Made by a program: the position numbers and the translations under genes
The notes under the pieces: generated by a model
Told to the model about the DNA's origin: nothing
Database searches by the model: none
What the model saw: only the letters and a program-made list of their open reading frames with translations
Shown here: positions 5,824 through 6,842 of the stretch, piece by piece
Layout: every line of letters begins with the position of its first letter
How positions within the stretch are numbered: position 1 is the stretch's first letter
NCBI GenBank assembly: GCA_900555215.1
Contig: USKR01000070.1
Coordinates: 1 to 6,842 of the forward strand
DNA length: 6,842 bases
Reading direction: 5' to 3'
Source of the DNA: an uncultured Ruminococcus sp.
Lineage (GTDB): Bacteria; Bacillota; Clostridia; Lachnospirales; Lachnospiraceae

Positions 5824-6842
5824 ATGGCAACAAAATGGGTTTATATGTTCAAAGAAGGTAACGCAACAATGAGAAACCTTCTTGGCGGAAAAGGCGCCAA
5901 CCTTGCTGAGATGACAGGTCTTGGACTCCCGGTACCGCAGGGATTCACTGTTACGACAGAGGCTTGTACACAGTACTATGAGGATGGCAGACAGATCAAC
6001 GATGAGATTATGTCACAGATCATGGAGGCTATGACAAAACTCGAGGAGATCACAGGAAAGAAATTCGGAGATAAAGAGAATCCGCTTCTCGTTTCCGTAC
6101 GTTCCGGAGCAAGAGCTTCCATGCCGGGTATGATGGACACCATCCTGAACCTCGGTCTTAATGAGGAAGTTGTAGAGGCTCTGGCAGAAGCATCAGGAAA
6201 TCCGCGCTGGGCTTGGGACTGCTACAGAAGATTCATCCAGATGTACTCTGATGTAGTTATGGAAGTCGGAAAGAAATACTTCGAAGAGCTCATTGACAAG
6301 ATGAAAGAAGAAAAAGGCGTTACACAGGACGTTGAACTTACAGCAGAGGATCTGAAGACTCTTGCAGGACAGTTCAAGGCTGAGTATAAAGAGAAGATCG
6401 GAACAGACTTCCCGTCTGATGCAAAAGAGCAGCTGATCGGCGCTGTTAAGGCTGTATTCCGTTCATGGGACAACCCGAGAGCTAACGTATACCGCCGTGA
6501 CAATGATATCCCGTATTCATGGGGAACAGCTGTCAACGTACAGATGATGGCATTCGGTAATATGGGAGATGACTGTGGAACAGGTGTTGCGTTCACGCGT
6601 GACCCGGCTACAGGAGCAAACGGACTCTTCGGCGAGTTCCTTACAAACGCACAGGGCGAGGACGTTGTTGCCGGTGTTCGTACACCGATGCACATCTCCG
6701 AGATGGAGCAGAAATTCCCGGAAGCATTTGCACAGTTCAAAGAGGTGTGCAAGACTCTGGAAACACATTACAGAGATATGCAGGACATGGAGTTTACTGT
6801 TGAGCACGGTAAGCTGTACATGCTGCAGACGCGTAACGGTAA
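5824..6842 (+). CDS. ppdK: pyruvate, phosphate dikinase, N-terminal part (3' end outside window)
   Basis: The cytoplasmic enzyme interconverts ATP, phosphate and pyruvate with AMP, diphosphate and phosphoenolpyruvate. In anaerobic clostridia it often works in the glycolytic direction, conserving energy from diphosphate. The 339 complete codons here cover the nucleotide-binding ATP-grasp half of a protein that is normally about 875 residues. Visible signatures are LLGGKGANLAEM (19-30), LPVPQGFTVTT, VSVRSGARASMPGMMDT (90-106), SWGTAVNVQMM, the GVAFTRDP loop, and near the edge E323, Q335 and R337 (MLQTRNG). The last three are equivalents of ATP-site residues known from the Clostridium symbiosum enzyme. 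The swivelling phosphohistidine domain and the PEP/pyruvate barrel lie beyond the window. The start is fixed by GAGGAGG at 5807-5813 and the family N-terminus MATKWVYMF. No ppsR-type regulator gene is seen upstream in this window. Confidence 0.97.
   Translation, partial: MATKWVYMFKEGNATMRNLLGGKGANLAEMTGLGLPVPQGFTVTTEACTQYYEDGRQINDEIMSQIMEAMTKLEEITGKKFGDKENPLLVSVRSGARASMPGMMDTILNLGLNEEVVEALAEASGNPRWAWDCYRRFIQMYSDVVMEVGKKYFEELIDKMKEEKGVTQDVELTAEDLKTLAGQFKAEYKEKIGTDFPSDAKEQLIGAVKAVFRSWDNPRANVYRRDNDIPYSWGTAVNVQMMAFGNMGDDCGTGVAFTRDPATGANGLFGEFLTNAQGEDVVAGVRTPMHISEMEQKFPEAFAQFKEVCKTLETHYRDMQDMEFTVEHGKLYMLQTRNG

Noticed and set aside
6222..6752. Long open frame on the - strand inside ppdK
   Set aside because: Shadow of strongly biased ppdK codons; the Ser/Pro-rich translation has no recognisable domain.

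Overview
The window looks like a piece of a Lachnospiraceae-type (Clostridia, Bacillota) chromosome. The evidence is the single-chain glycyl-tRNA synthetase, the order recO - glycyl-tRNA synthetase - ppdK that is familiar from Firmicutes, strong purine-rich Shine-Dalgarno sequences, sigma-A type promoters with 17-nt spacers, and close protein similarity to gut clostridial families. The assignment is by recognition only; no database search was run. All genes read on the + strand, and no gap without a gene exceeds 300 bases (the longest is about 230, before ppdK).

Layout. At the left edge is the 3' part of recO (DNA repair). It is followed after 44 bases by a HAD-superfamily phosphatase gene that is broken: the N-terminal catalytic half and the C-terminal GDGGND half are in different frames, and roughly 90-100 residues of cap domain between them are missing. 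A well-formed promoter then starts glyQS. Downstream of glyQS lies a compact 0.95-kb mobile element: a REP-associated tyrosine transposase (RAYT, Y1/HUH family) between two 77-base flanks that are inverted copies of each other. Each flank holds an outer palindrome built on GGGACGTAG and an inner 31-base inverted repeat, with the GGGAC-containing motif recurring at exact 22-base steps. The right-hand palindrome ends three bases before the Shine-Dalgarno of the next gene, an M18-family zinc aminopeptidase with all expected metal ligands. After that comes a small lipoprotein of the YehR/DUF1307 family, with its own extended -10 promoter overlapped by a short palindrome and closed by a strong intrinsic terminator. 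Finally ppdK (pyruvate, phosphate dikinase) begins with its own promoter and runs off the right edge, with the ATP-grasp half visible.

How they fit together. The chromosomal genes are housekeeping genes: recombination repair, tRNA charging, peptide turnover and the pyruvate/PEP node. They appear to be mostly separate transcription units, not one operon. The part most worth a second look is the RAYT element (2656-3607). Its flanks are unusually regular, and it sits where glyQS or RAYT read-through would have to cross a 19-bp perfect hairpin to reach the aminopeptidase. I saw no CRISPR array, tRNA, rRNA, phage module or defence system, and nothing that I can claim as a wholly new system.
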